A stretch of DNA of 64,000 bases from positions 1 to 64,000 of the forward strand of contig JBBEBR010000003.1 in the NCBI GenBank assembly GCA_040882225.1, given 5' to 3'. Positions 7,537 through 16,369 of this stretch are shown piece by piece. The notes under the pieces are model-generated. The model saw nothing but the letters and a program-made list of their open reading frames with translations. It searched no databases and was not told where the DNA came from. How positions within the stretch are numbered: the stretch's first letter is position 1; every line of letters begins with the position of its first letter. This stretch comes from Gracilimonas sp040882225 (GTDB lineage: Bacteria; Bacteroidota; Rhodothermia; Balneolales; Balneolaceae). A program made the translations under genes and the position numbers.

Positions 7537-8198
7537 ATAGAAAGGTTTACTGCGGGTAAGAATTTATAGATAGCCCAAAAGTGAGAAAAAGCACCTGCCA
7601 TCACAAACAAGTGCCAGATTTCGTGAGAGCCAAAAGTACCGGGGTAAGGATTGGGCCGCTTAAATCCATAAATGAAAGCGCCGAACGTATAGAAAAGCCC
7701 GCCAATGGCAATCCAGTAGGTAAATGGCCTTGGCACTGAATCCCACAATTGCGGAAAAATGATAACCGCCGCCCATCCCATAAATAAATAAATTAAGGTG
7801 GAAAGCCATCGTGGAGCGTTCATCCAAAAGGTTTTTTTGAGCACTCCGGCTAATGCGAAAATCCATACGCCGAGTAACATGCCCAGCCGCCAGCCGCCAT
7901 CTAAAGAAATAACGCAAATGGGAGTGTAACTGCCGGCAATCACAATATAAATCATGATGTGGTCGATTTTCTGAAACAGCGATTCATACTTATCGCTCAC
8001 ATTTAAAGTGTGATAAATGGCGCTCGAAAGGAACATGAGAATCACTGAAACGCCATAAATCAAAAACGAAACCTGATAACTGAGTGGAGTTTCCGTGGCG
8101 GCTCGCATCAACAAAACAAGCCACACCAAGGCAACGATTGCGCCAGCTAAATGCGAATAAGTGTTAAAAGACTCTCTGGGTGGGAACAGGTGTCGCAA
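7533..8198 (-). CDS. trhA: Hemolysin III / TrhA family membrane protein
   Basis: This 221-residue integral membrane protein has seven predicted helices. Family signatures are NTYSHLAGAI near the N-terminus (residues about 12-21), SAIYHTLN after the second helix, KIDHIMIYIVIAGSYTP in the middle, and SHEIWHLFVMAGA near the C-terminus. The conserved Ser, His and Asp residues of the PAQR/HlyIII superfamily metal site are present. Members are linked to membrane fluidity or energetics in bacteria; haemolysis is not their normal job. It is the first gene of the operon running leftwards, and its stop overlaps the next ATG by four bases. Confidence 0.9.
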   Translation of the reverse strand: MRHLFPPRESFNTYSHLAGAIVALVWLVLLMRAATETPLSYQVSFLIYGVSVILMFLSSAIYHTLNVSDKYESLFQKIDHIMIYIVIAGSYTPICVISLDGGWRLGMLLGVWIFALAGVLKKTFWMNAPRWLSTLIYLFMGWAAVIIFPQLWDSVPRPFTYWIAIGGLFYTFGAFIYGFKRPNPYPGTFGSHEIWHLFVMAGAFSHFWAIYKFLPAVNLSI

Positions 8199-8749
8199 AG
8201 AATGAATGTTGAATTATTTTTACTGAAGATACTATTTAGAAAACAATTTTTATGAAAACGCGCTTCTATATTTTTTTAACAAGAGGGACTTATTTGTTTT
8301 TTAAAAAAGTGGTCATCCTGAGCATACCTGCGAAGGACCTTTGTTTTTGGTGATGCAGATGCCGGTTCCAACATGAAACCATTCCCAACACAGATTCTTC
8401 GGGGGTACCCTCAGAAGGACTTGTTGGTTTTTAAAATACATTTTGGTCATCCTGCCTGTCCCTTTGGGGAGCATACCTGCGAAGGATCTTGCCTATGGAG
8501 AGCTGCCAAGAATTTCATTCGTCGCGATGATTCACCAAATCCCAAACATTCCAAAAGTACCACTATGAAATAAGCTCCCAAATTCTGGCTACTTTCCCTT
8601 CAACCCGGAAGGTTTCTCCAAGATTTGTAACCTAATCCGTGGCGGCCTCATAAGCACCCAAATCATCGGCATATAGTTGAATTTGCAGTTCGTTTTACCG
8701 GCATCCCCGCCCACCAAGGCCTGCACTACCCCAGCTTTTCAATGCTGAA
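8199..8749. repeat. Gene-free stretch filled with alpha/beta/gamma dispersed repeat modules
   Basis: Read on the minus strand, it holds a long copy: beta (CCTTCGCAGGTATGCTC, 8490-8445, with an insert that includes GGGACAGGCAGGATGACC), alpha (AAGTCCTTCTGAGGG..CCGAAGAATCT, about 8432-8391), gamma (GCATCTGCATCACCAAAAAC, about 8364-8345) and a second beta with GCTCAGGATGACC (8340-8311). The same modules occur at 16671-16866 and 40757-41092. From 8570 to 8749 I see only degenerate sequence and no gene. Confidence 0.75.
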
Positions 8750-10045
8750 TTAATTCCCCGGCGAATTCATGTAATCAACTACAAGGTTGCTCATGGCCCG
8801 GACGCCTAATTTCATCCCGCTTTCATCAATAAAGAAATCGGGAGTGTGATGCCCGGCCGGTTCTCGCCCTTCCTGCATGCCCCCTATAAAAAAGTACAAA
8901 CCCGGAACTTTTTCCTGAAAGAAAGAGAAATCCTCTGCTCCGGTAGTAGCGTCCATTAGCTGTGCATTTCCCTCGCCAGCCACTTCCTTTAGGGTTGGCA
9001 GCATTTTGGCTGTTAGTTTAGGGTCGTTATATGTGATGGGATATCCATCATGAATAGTTAAAGTTGCCTCGGCACCATTACTTTCGGCTGTATTCTGAAC
9101 CACGGTTTTCAGGCGTTCAAACATTTTATCACGCATTTCATAATCCAGTGAGCGCAATGTCCCTTCCATATAAACACTTTCCGGAATAATGTTACTTCGA
9201 ACCCCACCTTTTATAATTCCTACCGTAACCACCGCCGCTTGCTTGGTGAGCGGCATATTTCGACTAACAATAGTTTGCATGTTATTGATGATCTGAGCTG
9301 CGGTAACGATGGGGTCAACTCCATTCCAGGGCGCAGAACCATGAGCTTGTTTTCCGCTAATTTCAATACTGTAAGTGTTCGAACTAGCCATAATTCCTTC
9401 AGAACGATATTCAATTACACCAACAGGTGTATCATCAGAAATGTGCAGCCCAAATATTACATCTACATCCGGATTTTCAAGGATGCCTTCTTCCACCATC
9501 ATCTTGGCTCCGCCATTTTCACCAGCCGGAGTTCCTTCTTCAGCCGGCTGAAATATGAACTTAATCGTGCCTTTGATTTCATCTTTCATTTCGGTAAGAA
9601 TTTTTGCAACTCCCATCAAAATGGCGATATGAGTGTCGTGGCCGCAAGCGTGCATCACCCCAACTTCATTCCCCTGATATTCACCCTTAGCAATCGATTT
9701 GAATGGAACATCCGTGCGTTCGGTAACCGGAAGCCCGTCAATATCGGCACGAAGTCCAATCACCGGCCCGGATTTCCCGCCCTCCAAAAGCGCAACCACA
9801 CCGGTATGAGCAATTCCTGTTTCAACATCCAAACCCAATTCATTCAGGTATTCTGCAATATAGGCAGCTGTTTCAAACTCGCGGTTCGAAAGCTCCGGGT
9901 TCTCATGAAAGTGGCGCCGCCACTCAATAATCTGTTCTTCAATTTCATCAGCTTTCTGGTCGATAATTTGTTTCAGTCCGGGAGCTTGCGAATAGGCGGT
10001 AATACTGAACAGGGAAATTAAAAGGAGAGAAAGTAGCTTTTTCAT
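8750..10045 (-). CDS. Exported M20-family amidohydrolase (N-acyl-amino acid / IAA-amino acid hydrolase type)
   Basis: This 431-residue protein has a signal peptide (MKKLLSLLLISLFSITAYSQ). The M20D signatures are present: WRRHFHENPELS near residue 45, LRADIDGLP, MHACGHDTH (metal ligands), FQPAEEG with the catalytic glutamate pair, and TGAEDFSFF near the C-terminus. An internal dimerisation domain (residues about 220-340) starts at EISGKQAHGSAPWNG. These enzymes remove acyl groups from N-acyl amino acids or indole conjugates; export suggests peptide or amino-acid scavenging in the periplasm. It appears monocistronic. The ATG with the signal peptide fixes the start. Confidence 0.9.
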   Translation of the reverse strand: MKKLLSLLLISLFSITAYSQAPGLKQIIDQKADEIEEQIIEWRRHFHENPELSNREFETAAYIAEYLNELGLDVETGIAHTGVVALLEGGKSGPVIGLRADIDGLPVTERTDVPFKSIAKGEYQGNEVGVMHACGHDTHIAILMGVAKILTEMKDEIKGTIKFIFQPAEEGTPAGENGGAKMMVEEGILENPDVDVIFGLHISDDTPVGVIEYRSEGIMASSNTYSIEISGKQAHGSAPWNGVDPIVTAAQIINNMQTIVSRNMPLTKQAAVVTVGIIKGGVRSNIIPESVYMEGTLRSLDYEMRDKMFERLKTVVQNTAESNGAEATLTIHDGYPITYNDPKLTAKMLPTLKEVAGEGNAQLMDATTGAEDFSFFQEKVPGLYFFIGGMQEGREPAGHHTPDFFIDESGMKLGVRAMSNLVVDYMNSPGN

Positions 10046-10171
10046 AATTAGGTATTCTTTTTGGTGGATGGGTGATTGTACAAATTAAGAAGCTGAAATA
10101 GAAATGGGAGAATCTGAGATTGATCCCGAGGCTAAACAATCCTGCCAAATGTACATCGGCTCGCTGAGCCG

Positions 10172-10251
10172 ATACTCACAACTCAAAAATTTCATCCAGT
10201 TCAAAAATATGATAACCGGGTGCAGATTTCCGAAGTGCGTTTATAGCTCCC
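10172..10251 (-). repeat. 80-bp exact copy of the 3' end of the NAD(P)-binding gene
   Basis: Identical to 10380-10459 over 80 bases at an offset of 208. It includes the stop and the last 25 or so codons of the gene at 10384-11031. It starts directly at the edge of the palindrome CGGCTCGCTGAGCCG. Confidence 0.95.
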
Positions 10252-10260
10252 TTCCTCTCG

Positions 10261-10305
10261 TTGCGTAGCTCTGCTGCGCAATGCCTGTTGGAAGCTCCTG
10301 CTTCC
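10261..10305 (+). repeat. REP-like double hairpin, copy 3
   Basis: TTGCGtAGC/GCTGCGCAA stem, then GGAAGC-TCCT-GCTTCC eight bases later. The layout matches the copies at 2845-2891 and 3217-3263, and the second stem differs only in the loop. Confidence 0.7.
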
Positions 10306-10383
10306 AGACAGACTTTAGTGCAAGCTTACTTTTATCACCCGGCTCTCTTTATGAGTAAAAAAACGTATGAGTAATTACTATAC

Positions 10384-11031
10384 TCACAACTCAAAAATTT
10401 CATCCAGTTCAAAAATATGATAACCGGGTGCAGATTTCCGAAGTGCGTTTATAGCTCCCCGAGCTACTATTTCCCCCGGGATTGGCCGGTATTTCCTCAA
10501 CCCGGGAATTTTGGTGAAAATATTGGCTAAGATCATTCCAATCGTTTCACCCAACCGGCTTTCTTCGCGTTCTCCCTCCAAAATCGAAGGACGTAGAACC
10601 ACACAGGTATCGAAATCCAGCTTTTTTACGGCGTCATCCAGTTCGCCCTTCATTTTGGAATAAAATACTCTCGACTCAGAATCAGCACCCGCAGATGAAA
10701 CCAAAGCATACTTCCGAACCCCATTTTCAGCGGCGGCTTTTGCCACTTCATATTGATAGGAGAAATCGATGGTGTGCTGCTTTTCCTGACTTCCCGCCTT
10801 TTTGATGGTTGTGCCTAACGCGGAGTACAATTCATCGCCGGCAACGAGATCTCGCCAAGAGACGGGTTCATCGAAATCAATGATATGCTCTTCGAGTTTG
10901 GGGTGATTGATGCCCGTTGTTCTGCGGTGTAATATCTTCACTTTTCCGAAGCTTTCATCTTCTAAAAGCTGGTTTAATATTTCCGAGCCCACAAGGCCTG
11001 TAGCTCCGATCACAATGGCTGTTTTATTCAT
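10384..11031 (-). CDS. NAD(P)-binding Rossmann-fold protein (HTATIP2/YbjT-like)
   Basis: This 215-residue protein opens with the dinucleotide-binding loop GATGLVGSEIL (residues about 9-19). It continues as an atypical short-chain reductase: LYSALGTTIKKAGSQ, YALVSSAGADSES, then YSKMKGELDDAV with a YxxxK-type pair and VLRPSILEGER. This pattern is that of HTATIP2/Tic110-like oxidoreductases of unknown substrate. It is cytosolic. It lies 89 bases downstream of the S9 peptidase on the same strand and may be read through from it. Its last 80 bases are duplicated 208 bases downstream. Confidence 0.85.
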   Translation of the reverse strand: MNKTAIVIGATGLVGSEILNQLLEDESFGKVKILHRRTTGINHPKLEEHIIDFDEPVSWRDLVAGDELYSALGTTIKKAGSQEKQHTIDFSYQYEVAKAAAENGVRKYALVSSAGADSESRVFYSKMKGELDDAVKKLDFDTCVVLRPSILEGEREESRLGETIGMILANIFTKIPGLRKYRPIPGEIVARGAINALRKSAPGYHIFELDEIFEL

Positions 11032-11120
11032 TCGATTATTTTTCCATCAATAAAAAATCCTGCACAAATAATGTGCAGGATTTCTATAACAATAGCATTT
11101 ATAAAATGGTGGTTCAGTAT

Positions 11121-13301
11121 CTAATCCCTGAGGCCCTCCAAATCCAGCAAGAAAGCATATTCGAGTGCGGTTTGATGATATCGCTCAAAGCGGCCGGAAG
11201 CTCCGCCATGCCCGGCTTCCATATTTGTTTCGAGCAGCAGGATGTTATCACCAACTTTTTTATCTCTCAATTTCGCCACCCATTTAGCCGGTTCCCAATA
11301 TTGAACCTGGGAGTCAAATAAGCCGGTAGTCACTAACAAGTTCGGATATTCTTGTTCAACCACATTATCATATGGGGAATAGGATAACATATAATGATAG
11401 GAATCTTCGTTTTTCGGATTTCCCCATTCGTCGAATTCATTGGTGGTTAATGGAATAGTTTCATCCATCATGGTAGAAACCACATCAACGAAAGGAACAG
11501 CTGCTATCACGCCGTTAAATTGTTCCGGAGCCATATTTACCACCGCGCCCATCAGCAGTCCACCGGCACTTCCACCGCGTGCATACATATGAGGAGCCGA
11601 CGAATAACCATTGTCTTCCAGATGTTTTCCTGCGTCGATAAAATCGGTGAAAGTGTTAATCTTATTGAACATTTTGCCGTCTTCGTACCACTGCCGGCCC
11701 ATTTCTTGTCCGCCACGAATATGCGCAATGGCATAAATAAAGCCGCGGTCGAGCAGGCTCAGGATGGAAGAATTGAACCACGGATCGGTGGAAGAACCAT
11801 ACGAACCATAGGCATAAAGCAGCAGTGGAGTGTCTGCATTTTTGCGCACAGATTTCTTGTGAACGACAGATACTGGAATCATGGTGCCATCTCTTGCCTC
11901 AGCAAAAATTCGCTCCGTAGAATAGTCATTCGGATCATGGCCACCCACTATTTCCTCTTGTTTCATCAGTTCCTTCTCACGATTAGCCATATCATAATCG
12001 TAGGTAGAACTTGGTGTGGTTAAAGAGGAGTAGCCAAAGCGTAACGTTTCTGTATCAAATTCCGGATTGGTGGAGGGATAAACCACATACGCACTTTCAT
12101 CAAATTCCAGGTAATGCTCTTCTTTTGTGCTGTGATTGATGACTTTTAGATGCGTAAGCGCATTTCCCCGCTCGTTCACAACCAGGTAATCTTTAAAAAC
12201 TTCGATTCCATTCAGAAGCACATCATCGCGATGCGGAATAACTTCTTTCCAATTGCTTTTTTGTGTTGAATTTTCTAGCGTTTCCATGAGACGAAAATTC
12301 TGCGCATCCCAATTAGTGACGATATAGAACTTGTCCTCGAAATGGTCGATGCTGTACTCATGTACTTTTTCGCGTGGGGTGAACTGGCTGAATTGCCCGT
12401 TGGGATTATCCGCGTCCAAAATATGATAATCATTTGCAAGCGTACTGCGCGCTCCAATTATGATGTATTGATCAGATTTGGATTTGGAAACTCCCAAATA
12501 AAAGGAGGGGTCTTTTTCCTCATACACCATTTTATCTGATGAAATATTATCACCTAAAGAATGGCGCCAGATTTTTTCTGAAAGTAGAGAAACCTTGTTT
12601 TTCGTAGTGTAGAAGTAGGTTTTATTGTCATTCGCCCAGGCGCCGCCGCCGGTTGTATTCTCCAGCTTGTCATCTAAAAATTCGCCGGTCTCCAGATTCT
12701 TGAAACGAATATGATAAATTCTGCGGCTCACAGTATCCTCACCGAAAGCGAGAATTTTATTATCGGGGCTGACCTGGAGGCCGGAAGCGGAATAATATTC
12801 ATGGCCTTCCGCCAACTCATTTACATTCAGCAGCACTTCCTCTTCAGCGTCAAGAGATCCTTTTTTTCTGGAATGAATGGGATACTCGAGTCCTTCTTCA
12901 TAGCGTGTATAATACCAGTATCCATTTTTGAAATAGGGCAGAGATTCGTCGGTTTGTTTGATTCGTCCAACAATTTCCTCATATAAATCTTCCTGAAGCT
13001 GCTCCGTATTTTTCATCGCAAGATCGGAATACTCATTTTCGCTGTTCAGATAATCCAGTACTTTTTGAGTTTGTTCGTCTGGCGTTTCATCTACTTTTTG
13101 ATCATCAGTCAGGCGCATCCAAAAGTAAGGATCAACCCTGGTGTCGCCATGAATGGTAAGCACAGAATCCTGCTTTTCAGTAGTAGGAGCAGTTAAACTG
13201 GCAACATTTTTCTTGATAGTGGGTTCGTACTGCTGGCTGCAGGAATTAATAAATAGGAAAGTAAAAACCACTAATGTAATTGGTTTAAAGTAACGTTTCA
13301 T
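11121..13301 (-). CDS. ptrB: S9A prolyl oligopeptidase family lipoprotein (oligopeptidase B-like)
   Basis: This 726-residue protein has a lipoprotein signal peptide (FLFINSC, Cys about residue 21). The N-terminal half is the seven-bladed propeller preceded by the family segment VDPYFWMRLTDD. The C-terminal alpha/beta-hydrolase has GGSAGG with S578, LFD with D663, and AGHGG with H698 as the catalytic triad, plus LLLYAYGSYG forming the oxyanion region. Oligopeptidase B enzymes cut after Arg/Lys in short peptides; prolyl specificity is an alternative. The lipid anchor puts it in the cell envelope, suggesting peptide digestion before import. The gene symbol is by family only. Confidence 0.9.
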   Translation of the reverse strand: MKRYFKPITLVVFTFLFINSCSQQYEPTIKKNVASLTAPTTEKQDSVLTIHGDTRVDPYFWMRLTDDQKVDETPDEQTQKVLDYLNSENEYSDLAMKNTEQLQEDLYEEIVGRIKQTDESLPYFKNGYWYYTRYEEGLEYPIHSRKKGSLDAEEEVLLNVNELAEGHEYYSASGLQVSPDNKILAFGEDTVSRRIYHIRFKNLETGEFLDDKLENTTGGGAWANDNKTYFYTTKNKVSLLSEKIWRHSLGDNISSDKMVYEEKDPSFYLGVSKSKSDQYIIIGARSTLANDYHILDADNPNGQFSQFTPREKVHEYSIDHFEDKFYIVTNWDAQNFRLMETLENSTQKSNWKEVIPHRDDVLLNGIEVFKDYLVVNERGNALTHLKVINHSTKEEHYLEFDESAYVVYPSTNPEFDTETLRFGYSSLTTPSSTYDYDMANREKELMKQEEIVGGHDPNDYSTERIFAEARDGTMIPVSVVHKKSVRKNADTPLLLYAYGSYGSSTDPWFNSSILSLLDRGFIYAIAHIRGGQEMGRQWYEDGKMFNKINTFTDFIDAGKHLEDNGYSSAPHMYARGGSAGGLLMGAVVNMAPEQFNGVIAAVPFVDVVSTMMDETIPLTTNEFDEWGNPKNEDSYHYMLSYSPYDNVVEQEYPNLLVTTGLFDSQVQYWEPAKWVAKLRDKKVGDNILLLETNMEAGHGGASGRFERYHQTALEYAFLLDLEGLRD

Positions 13302-13388
13302 GTAACCTCCGGAAGGTTCTTTTTGATTTTAAGAAAACTATCCTTTTTCAAATAAAAGACAAGTAAAAAATCATTGCACAATTCAGAA

Positions 13389-13718
13389 ATGAAAGACAGA
13401 ACGAACATCAATTTTTTGAGAGCCAGTATAATCAGCATCATTCTGCCGGTTCTCTATATCGGATTGTGGATTAAGATTTCCGGCGACGATTTCCTCACAT
13501 ATAACGAACAGGTTATGACGTTGATGGGCTACTTTCCTGAGTTTGCCCGTGATCCTTTTTGGCTAACGGTAGTTTTTTTGGGGATGAGTGTGCTCTCGGC
13601 CACTTTAAGTTTTCGGGCGTGGTTAAGAAGCGTTAAGAAAGGAGTGCAAATTTCTGCATTGATGGTGTGCTCTCTCGCAACTTTACTTACCATCTGGTTT
13701 GCTTCAACATTATTGTGA
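13389..13718 (+). CDS. Small membrane protein of unknown function
   Basis: This is a 109-residue protein. I chose the ATG at 13389 (MKDRTN) over the upstream TTG at 13374. There are three predicted membrane helices: SIISIILPVLYIGLW (about 15-30), LTVVFLGMSVLSATL (about 60-78) and ISALMVCSLATLLTIWF (about 88-105). I recognise no family. It is divergent from the S9 peptidase gene and followed by a strong bidirectional terminator shared with the convergent sugar dehydrogenase gene. Confidence 0.65.
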   Translation: MKDRTNINFLRASIISIILPVLYIGLWIKISGDDFLTYNEQVMTLMGYFPEFARDPFWLTVVFLGMSVLSATLSFRAWLRSVKKGVQISALMVCSLATLLTIWFASTLL

Positions 13719-13723
13719 AGAAG

Positions 13724-13755
13724 AAAACCCGAAACAATAACTGTTTCGGGTTTTT
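13724..13755. terminator. Bidirectional rho-independent terminator
   Basis: AAAACCCGAAACA (13724-13736) and TGTTTCGGGTTTT (13742 on) form a 12-13 bp stem with a five-base loop, with A- and T-runs on both sides. It sits between convergent genes ending at 13718 and 13760. Confidence 0.9.
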
Positions 13756-13759
13756 AGCA

Positions 13760-14902
13760 TTAATTTTCGGGAATCAGCCTGTATACGCCCTGACCTTCTG
13801 CCGTGAAGTAAATTAAGCCATCCGGGCCTTGCTCAATTGCACGAATCCGGCCAATATCTTCAGCCAGTTTTTCCTGGCTTACCACATTATTTCCATCCAT
13901 TTCTAAGTGAGCGATATAAGCGAATTTCAACGATCCCACTAATAAATCACCCTTCCATCCGGGATATTCATCGCTTGTGATAAAAGCCATTCCCGATGGC
14001 GCGATTGATGGATCCCAGTAAGTAACGGGCTGTTCCATTCCTTCTTTTACCGTGTCTTCAGCAAAAGGAGTTCCGCTATAATTGACACCATAGCTAACTA
14101 CCGGCCATCCATAATTTTTACCCGCTTCAATGATATTCACTTCATCGCCGCCCCGGGGGCCGTGTTCGTGAACCCAAATCTGTCCGGTATTGGGATGACG
14201 ATCCATGCCCTGAGGATTTCGGTGGCCATAGGAGTAAACTGCTTCTTTAGCTCCGTTTTCACCCACAAAAGGATTGTCGGAAGGAATAGTCCCGTCATCA
14301 TTCAGCCGGTAAATTTTACCGCCGTCACGGCTGAGGTCTTGCGGGTTTTCGTCTCGGTTTCCACGATCCCCGATCGAAAAATACACATAGCCATCGTTAT
14401 CAAATTCGATTCGGCTTCCGTAATGCTGACCGCGGGTAGAATTTGGTTCAGCTTTATATAAGGTTTCCTTTTCAACCAACTCATTATTCTGCAGTTTTGC
14501 TCTCATCAAAGCAGTGTTGCTACCGTTACCTGATCCGGCGCTGGAAGAGTAGGTGAAATAAATCCATCCGTTTTCTCCATAATTAGGATGCAGTTCAATG
14601 TCCAAAAATCCACCCTGACCATTAACATCAAGGTCGTCGGGAATTCCGCTCACTTCTGCCTGAATTTCATTGTCTCTGACGACATAAAGACTGCCGGATT
14701 TCTCGGTTACCAACAAGTCGCCGTTAGACAAAAAAGCCAGTCCCCAGCCAATTTGAATTCCCGAAACCACTTGTTCGGCCTTAACCGAGGTGTTTGTCGG
14801 GATATTAGTTTCAGCTTTACTATTGCAGGCGTTTAGAAGGGGAACCAGCACAAGAGCCGCAATCAGCGGCAATATTTCCGAAAATAGTCTCACATTTTTC
14901 AT
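13760..14902 (-). CDS. PQQ-dependent soluble aldose sugar dehydrogenase family lipoprotein
   Basis: This 380-residue protein has a lipoprotein signal (LVPLLNAC, Cys about 26). It is a single six-bladed propeller of the glucose/sorbosone dehydrogenase (YliI/GSDH) family. Signatures are GWGLAFLSNGDLLVTEKSG, GGFLDIELHPNYGENGWIY, HYGSRIEFDNDGYVYFSIGDRG, YSYGHRNPQGMD and VHEHGPRGGDEVN. These enzymes oxidise aldoses at C1 using PQQ in the periplasm and pass electrons to the respiratory chain. No PQQ biosynthesis genes are in the window. It lies 21 bases downstream of the thioredoxin-like gene, so probably co-transcribed. Confidence 0.9.
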   Translation of the reverse strand: MKNVRLFSEILPLIAALVLVPLLNACNSKAETNIPTNTSVKAEQVVSGIQIGWGLAFLSNGDLLVTEKSGSLYVVRDNEIQAEVSGIPDDLDVNGQGGFLDIELHPNYGENGWIYFTYSSSAGSGNGSNTALMRAKLQNNELVEKETLYKAEPNSTRGQHYGSRIEFDNDGYVYFSIGDRGNRDENPQDLSRDGGKIYRLNDDGTIPSDNPFVGENGAKEAVYSYGHRNPQGMDRHPNTGQIWVHEHGPRGGDEVNIIEAGKNYGWPVVSYGVNYSGTPFAEDTVKEGMEQPVTYWDPSIAPSGMAFITSDEYPGWKGDLLVGSLKFAYIAHLEMDGNNVVSQEKLAEDIGRIRAIEQGPDGLIYFTAEGQGVYRLIPEN

Positions 14903-14923
14903 AAAAGTATACTTTGATTAATG

Positions 14924-15382
14924 TTATCTATACATAAACTGTCGAAGCTCATCTACGCCCATGAAACCAGTTTTTTTCTTTAGAACGTTTCCTTCGGCAT
15001 CAAGAATTAAGGTGGTGGGAAATACATAAGCTCCTTTACTTTGGGCGAAATCTCTGGAAGCAACCTGAGAATTATTGAAGCTTATCAACTCAGTGGAATT
15101 GCCGTCTATTTTTACGGGGATGTAGCCTTTGTCCATTACCGCCCTCACGGTAGAATCGGGAAAAACCTCGCGATCCATAGCCCGGCAGTATTTGCATCCA
15201 ACTTCGTAAACATCCACTAAAATTAACTTATCGCTTGCGGCGGCCTTTGCCTGCGCTTCCTGGAGAGAAACCCAATTGGGTGAATTTTCAATTACGGTAG
15301 GCTGAACTTTAGACATGGAGACATAAATGAAAATCCCCAAAAAAAGTGAAAGACCAATTAAGATAAAATGTTTTTTCTGCAT
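14924..15382 (-). CDS. Membrane-anchored thioredoxin-like protein
   Basis: This 152-residue protein has an N-terminal membrane helix (residues about 5-22, uncleaved anchor or signal). Behind it is a thioredoxin fold of the DUF255/thioredoxin_7 type: LILVDVYEVGCKYC with the redox pair C63/C66, REVFPDSTVRAVMDKGYIPVKID, then the cis-Pro strand VFPTTLILDAEGN. It faces the periplasm and is a disulfide reductase or isomerase by family. It is the first gene of a two-gene unit with the sugar dehydrogenase. Confidence 0.85.
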   Translation of the reverse strand: MQKKHFILIGLSLFLGIFIYVSMSKVQPTVIENSPNWVSLQEAQAKAAASDKLILVDVYEVGCKYCRAMDREVFPDSTVRAVMDKGYIPVKIDGNSTELISFNNSQVASRDFAQSKGAYVFPTTLILDAEGNVLKKKTGFMGVDELRQFMYR

Positions 15383-15505
15383 GTTTCTGAATTTGATTTC
15401 CTAAAGTAACAAATATCATCGATTTTTTAACGGAAACGATTTAAAAACAGGTTAAATTTCAACAGTTAAATCAGATATTTCTATCTTCGCAAAAAAAATT
15501 TCTAA

Positions 15506-15709
15506 ATGAAAGAAATAGAATCCTACCGGCTGGGAAAAGTTCAGGTAAAAATCTCCGAAACAGAGAAATCGAATAAGCTAAAAGTAGAATGCTTCGATGG
15601 AGAATATCGCTCAGAATTTACGGTGAGTGAATACGAGTTTAAGAATTACCGGCGGCTGATGAATCAGCGAATCACCCAGGCATATGCTAATCAAAAAGAC
15701 GAAGATTAG
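15506..15709 (+). CDS. Small conserved-looking protein of unknown function
   Basis: 67 residues, highly charged, no signal peptide or membrane segment. The sequence (KVQVKISETEKSNKL, EYRSEFTVSEYEFKNYRRL) suggests two beta strands then a helix. It reads like a genuine cytosolic protein in its codon use. It is divergent from the thioredoxin-like gene. No family is recognised. Confidence 0.55.
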   Translation: MKEIESYRLGKVQVKISETEKSNKLKVECFDGEYRSEFTVSEYEFKNYRRLMNQRITQAYANQKDED

Positions 15710-15970
15710 AATCTATTTTTTTTGTTACCGCTTTTTGTGTGGGAGAAATCAATTATATAAAGGAGAAAAGCAGTGTTATTTGGAGGGCATAAAAAAAGCT
15801 CTGACTTGCTTTGGCCGAGCTGATTTTTGAATAACTATTTCCAATATACGACGGGGATGGCGTGCTGACCAAATCTAATTTATAATGTATAAGTAATAGC
15901 AATGCAATAGTAAGTTATGTACTTTTGAAGCTTACTAAAGTTAAGTTATAACAGATAAATAATTTATTGA

Positions 15971-16369
15971 ATGCCAAAGAAAATCGGAGAGATTACCCTT
16001 TATTCCATCGATGATCTGCACGAAATGCTGGAGATCTCTAAAATGACGTTAAGGTCTTATTTGCGGGAAGGCCGGATCAGAGGCCGAAAACTGGGCGTAA
16101 ACTGGTACGTCACGGAAGAGGCAATCCGCGAATATTTTGATGAACCTCAGGATTTATCATCGGTTAAAAAAACAGAATACCGTTATATTGTACAGGGAAT
16201 TAACGACCTGGTAAGTGAAAGTGACGAGTGCGAAACTATAGAGGATGTAATCACCACGCTGAATAGTCAGGCCATCATAAGTTTATTTCAGGTGAGGGTT
16301 TTGGACAAAAAAACCAACGAAATTACAGATATAATCAAAGCCAGGGATTTTTTAGAACGTCATGCTTAA
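15971..16369 (+). CDS. Helix-turn-helix DNA-binding protein (excisionase/MerR-like)
   Basis: This is a 132-residue protein. Residues about 8-55 form a HTH_17-type winged helix: YSIDDLHEMLEISKMTLRSYL, REGRIRGRKLGVNWYVTEEAI. This is the excisionase/MerR-like fold used by small transcription factors. The rest (about 65-132) is an uncharacterised domain ending in FLERHA. Its stop overlaps the next gene's ATG by eight bases. The pair could be a small regulatory unit; no phage or transposase genes are adjacent. Confidence 0.75.
   Translation: MPKKIGEITLYSIDDLHEMLEISKMTLRSYLREGRIRGRKLGVNWYVTEEAIREYFDEPQDLSSVKKTEYRYIVQGINDLVSESDECETIEDVITTLNSQAIISLFQVRVLDKKTNEITDIIKARDFLERHA

Larger units (their letters stand above)
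10046..10383. repeat. Gene-free stretch with duplicated gene end, REP hairpins and CGGCTCGCTGAGCCG palindrome
   Basis: In order: the half-palindrome CGGCTCGCTGAGCCG (10157-10171); a copy of the 3' end of the neighbouring gene (10172-10251); then 128 bases with the REP-like double hairpin (10261-10305) leading up to the second copy (10380-10459), which is the genuine gene end. Confidence 0.85.

Noticed and set aside
9239..10021. 260-codon plus-strand frame
   Set aside because: Antisense to the M20 amidohydrolase gene, which has full motifs and a signal peptide.
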